A program made the position numbers and the translations under genes. DNA of 5,171 nucleotides from Methanobrevibacter sp. (lineage in GTDB: Archaea > Methanobacteriota > Methanobacteria > Methanobacteriales > Methanobacteriaceae), in assembly GCA_031289975.1 (NCBI GenBank), contig JAITOM010000083.1:1-5171 (forward strand), read 5' to 3'. This document shows positions 4,066 through 5,171 of the stretch, in pieces. Each line of letters starts with the position of its first letter. The stretch's first letter is position 1. Under the pieces are notes generated by a model. The model worked only from the letters and a program-made list of their open reading frames with translations. It did not search any database and was not told the origin of the DNA.

Positions 4066-5171
4066 TTAAATTATAGGTGTATGTTTACTATCTTCAATGA
4101 AAACATCAATGAATTCAAAGTTATCAACATCAAATAAACCTTTATCAGATAGTTTTAAACTTGGAATAACTAAAAGAGCTAAGAAAGACAAGGTCATGAA
4201 TGGAGATTTTAAATTAATGCCTAAAGATTTAGCTATTTTATTCAGTTCTAATTTTTCTTTTGCCACTACTTCTATATTTTCATTGGTCATAATTCCACCA
4301 ATAGGGAGTTTTAATATTTTCATCCCATTACTTGAAACAATAGCTAATCCTCCTTTACTTTCTCTTATAAGATTAACTGCCTTTGCCATATAATAGCTAT
4401 TTGTTCCAACAACTATTATATTATGGGAATCATGAGCAACACTACTTGCAATAGCTCCTTCTTTTAAATTAAATCCTTTTACAAAAGCATTTCCAATATT
4501 ATTGTTTCCATATCTTTCAACAACTGATAGTTTAAGTATATCTTTAGAAACATCTTCTTTAGCTATTCCATTTTCAATTCTTATTCTCTCTTTAATTTTA
4601 TTGGTTATTAATTCCCCATCTAAAACTTCAATTAAATTGATTTTTTTAGTGTTTAAATCATTTCCCAACATATTAATCTTAATTTCAAAATCATCAGATT
4701 TTTTTTCAGTTAATATGAAATTGTTTATGATTTTAGATTTTTTTCTTTTAAATAAAACTTTACCATTCTCTGCTACTAATTTTCCATGAACAAATGTTTT
4801 TTTAATATTTAAATCATCTAAATTATCTACTAAAATAAAGTTAGCTATTCTATCTTTAGCTATTAAACCAGTATTTAAATGGTAATGTTTAGCAGGATTT
4901 AATGTTACCATTTTAATAGCTTCATATTTATCTATTCCTAATTCAACAGCTTTTTTCACCAATGAATTTAAATGCCCTTTAATTAAATCTTCTGGAGATA
5001 TATCATCACTTACAAGAAAATCGAAAATTGGGTAAGATAAAATATTTTCAAAATCAACAGCAGAAATTTTCCCTAAAAAATCTTGATTTGATAGAAGTTT
5101 CAATCTTTCTTTTAAACTAAAAAGATCTTCCATATTTTTAGCAGAAGATCCTTCCCTAACCATGATTTTCA
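4066..5171 (-). CDS. ade: adenine deaminase, C-terminal part (5' end outside the window)
   Basis: Adenine deaminase (EC 3.5.4.2) converts adenine to hypoxanthine and ammonia in purine salvage. It is a cytosolic metal-dependent amidohydrolase. The visible 368 or so residues are its C-terminal part; the family is usually about 550-600 residues. Counting from the methionine at 5163: MVREGSSAKN at 1-10 is a mid-protein family motif, VSDD at 51-54 holds the metal-site aspartate, NPAKHYHL at 89-96 and the following AKDRIANFILVD close the barrel, SVAHDSHNI at 241-249 is highly conserved, KLPIGGIM lies at 285-292, and PFMTLSFLALLVIPSLKLSDKG spans about 321-342. That methionine is not the start, since the frame stays open to the window edge (codons for Lys and Ile precede it) and the motif is internal in the family. 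No frameshift is seen in the visible part. It is transcribed towards the tRNA, with the stop at 4066-4068. Confidence 0.93.
   Translation of the reverse strand, partial: KIMVREGSSAKNMEDLFSLKERLKLLSNQDFLGKISAVDFENILSYPIFDFLVSDDISPEDLIKGHLNSLVKKAVELGIDKYEAIKMVTLNPAKHYHLNTGLIAKDRIANFILVDNLDDLNIKKTFVHGKLVAENGKVLFKRKKSKIINNFILTEKKSDDFEIKINMLGNDLNTKKINLIEVLDGELITNKIKERIRIENGIAKEDVSKDILKLSVVERYGNNNIGNAFVKGFNLKEGAIASSVAHDSHNIIVVGTNSYYMAKAVNLIRESKGGLAIVSSNGMKILKLPIGGIMTNENIEVVAKEKLELNKIAKSLGINLKSPFMTLSFLALLVIPSLKLSDKGLFDVDNFEFIDVFIEDSKHTPII

Noticed and set aside
4097..4393. Open frame on the plus strand inside ade
   Set aside because: It is antisense to the clearly recognised adenine deaminase, and its product is a Ser/Leu/Ile-rich mirror of that gene with no family features.
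4502..4789. Second open frame on the plus strand inside ade
   Set aside because: It has the same problem: antisense to conserved coding sequence, with hydrophobic composition explained by the reverse complement of Lys- and Asn-rich codons.
5161..5163. ATG at 5163 as the start of adenine deaminase
   Set aside because: MVREGSSAKN matches an internal family motif, the frame is open to the window edge, and no Shine-Dalgarno sequence precedes it. The real start lies beyond the window.

Overview
The window looks like chromosome of a very AT-rich methanogenic archaeon, most likely a member of the Methanobacteriales such as Methanobrevibacter or a close relative. The evidence is a clear methanogenesis marker protein 8 gene (a family confined to methanogens), an archaeal-style adenine deaminase, a tRNA-Leu without an encoded CCA end, TATA-type promoters, and intergenic DNA that is almost entirely A and T. 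The genus is an inference.

Layout from left to right. Positions 1-310 are non-coding and AT-rich, with a 20-bp tandem direct repeat just upstream of a TATA-like promoter. Positions 311-1141 (+) encode methanogenesis marker protein 8. Positions 1142-1685 are non-coding but contain a strikingly GC-richer island at about 1223-1370, which I read as a structured non-coding RNA of unknown family. TATA-like elements lie on both sides of it, so its strand is unsettled. Positions 1686-2078 and 2091-3125 (+) form a two-gene operon: a small protein resembling DUF3024, then a TPR-repeat protein. Positions 3126-3923 are non-coding and contain two diverged 152-bp direct repeats. The second repeat sits in a 217-bp element with 28-bp imperfect terminal inverted repeats, which looks like a MITE. 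A tRNA-Leu(GAG) gene lies at 3924-4007 (+), followed by T-rich terminator-like DNA. The C-terminal two-thirds or so of adenine deaminase (ade) is encoded on the minus strand from 5171 down to 4066, convergent with the tRNA, and its 5' end lies outside the window.

Apart from the small operon, the genes do not form one pathway. Marker protein 8 belongs to the conserved but uncharacterised methanogenesis gene set, ade is purine salvage, and the tRNA is housekeeping. The least explained material is the non-coding DNA: the GC-rich island and the repeat/MITE cluster. I found no defence system, CRISPR array, transposase gene or prophage gene.
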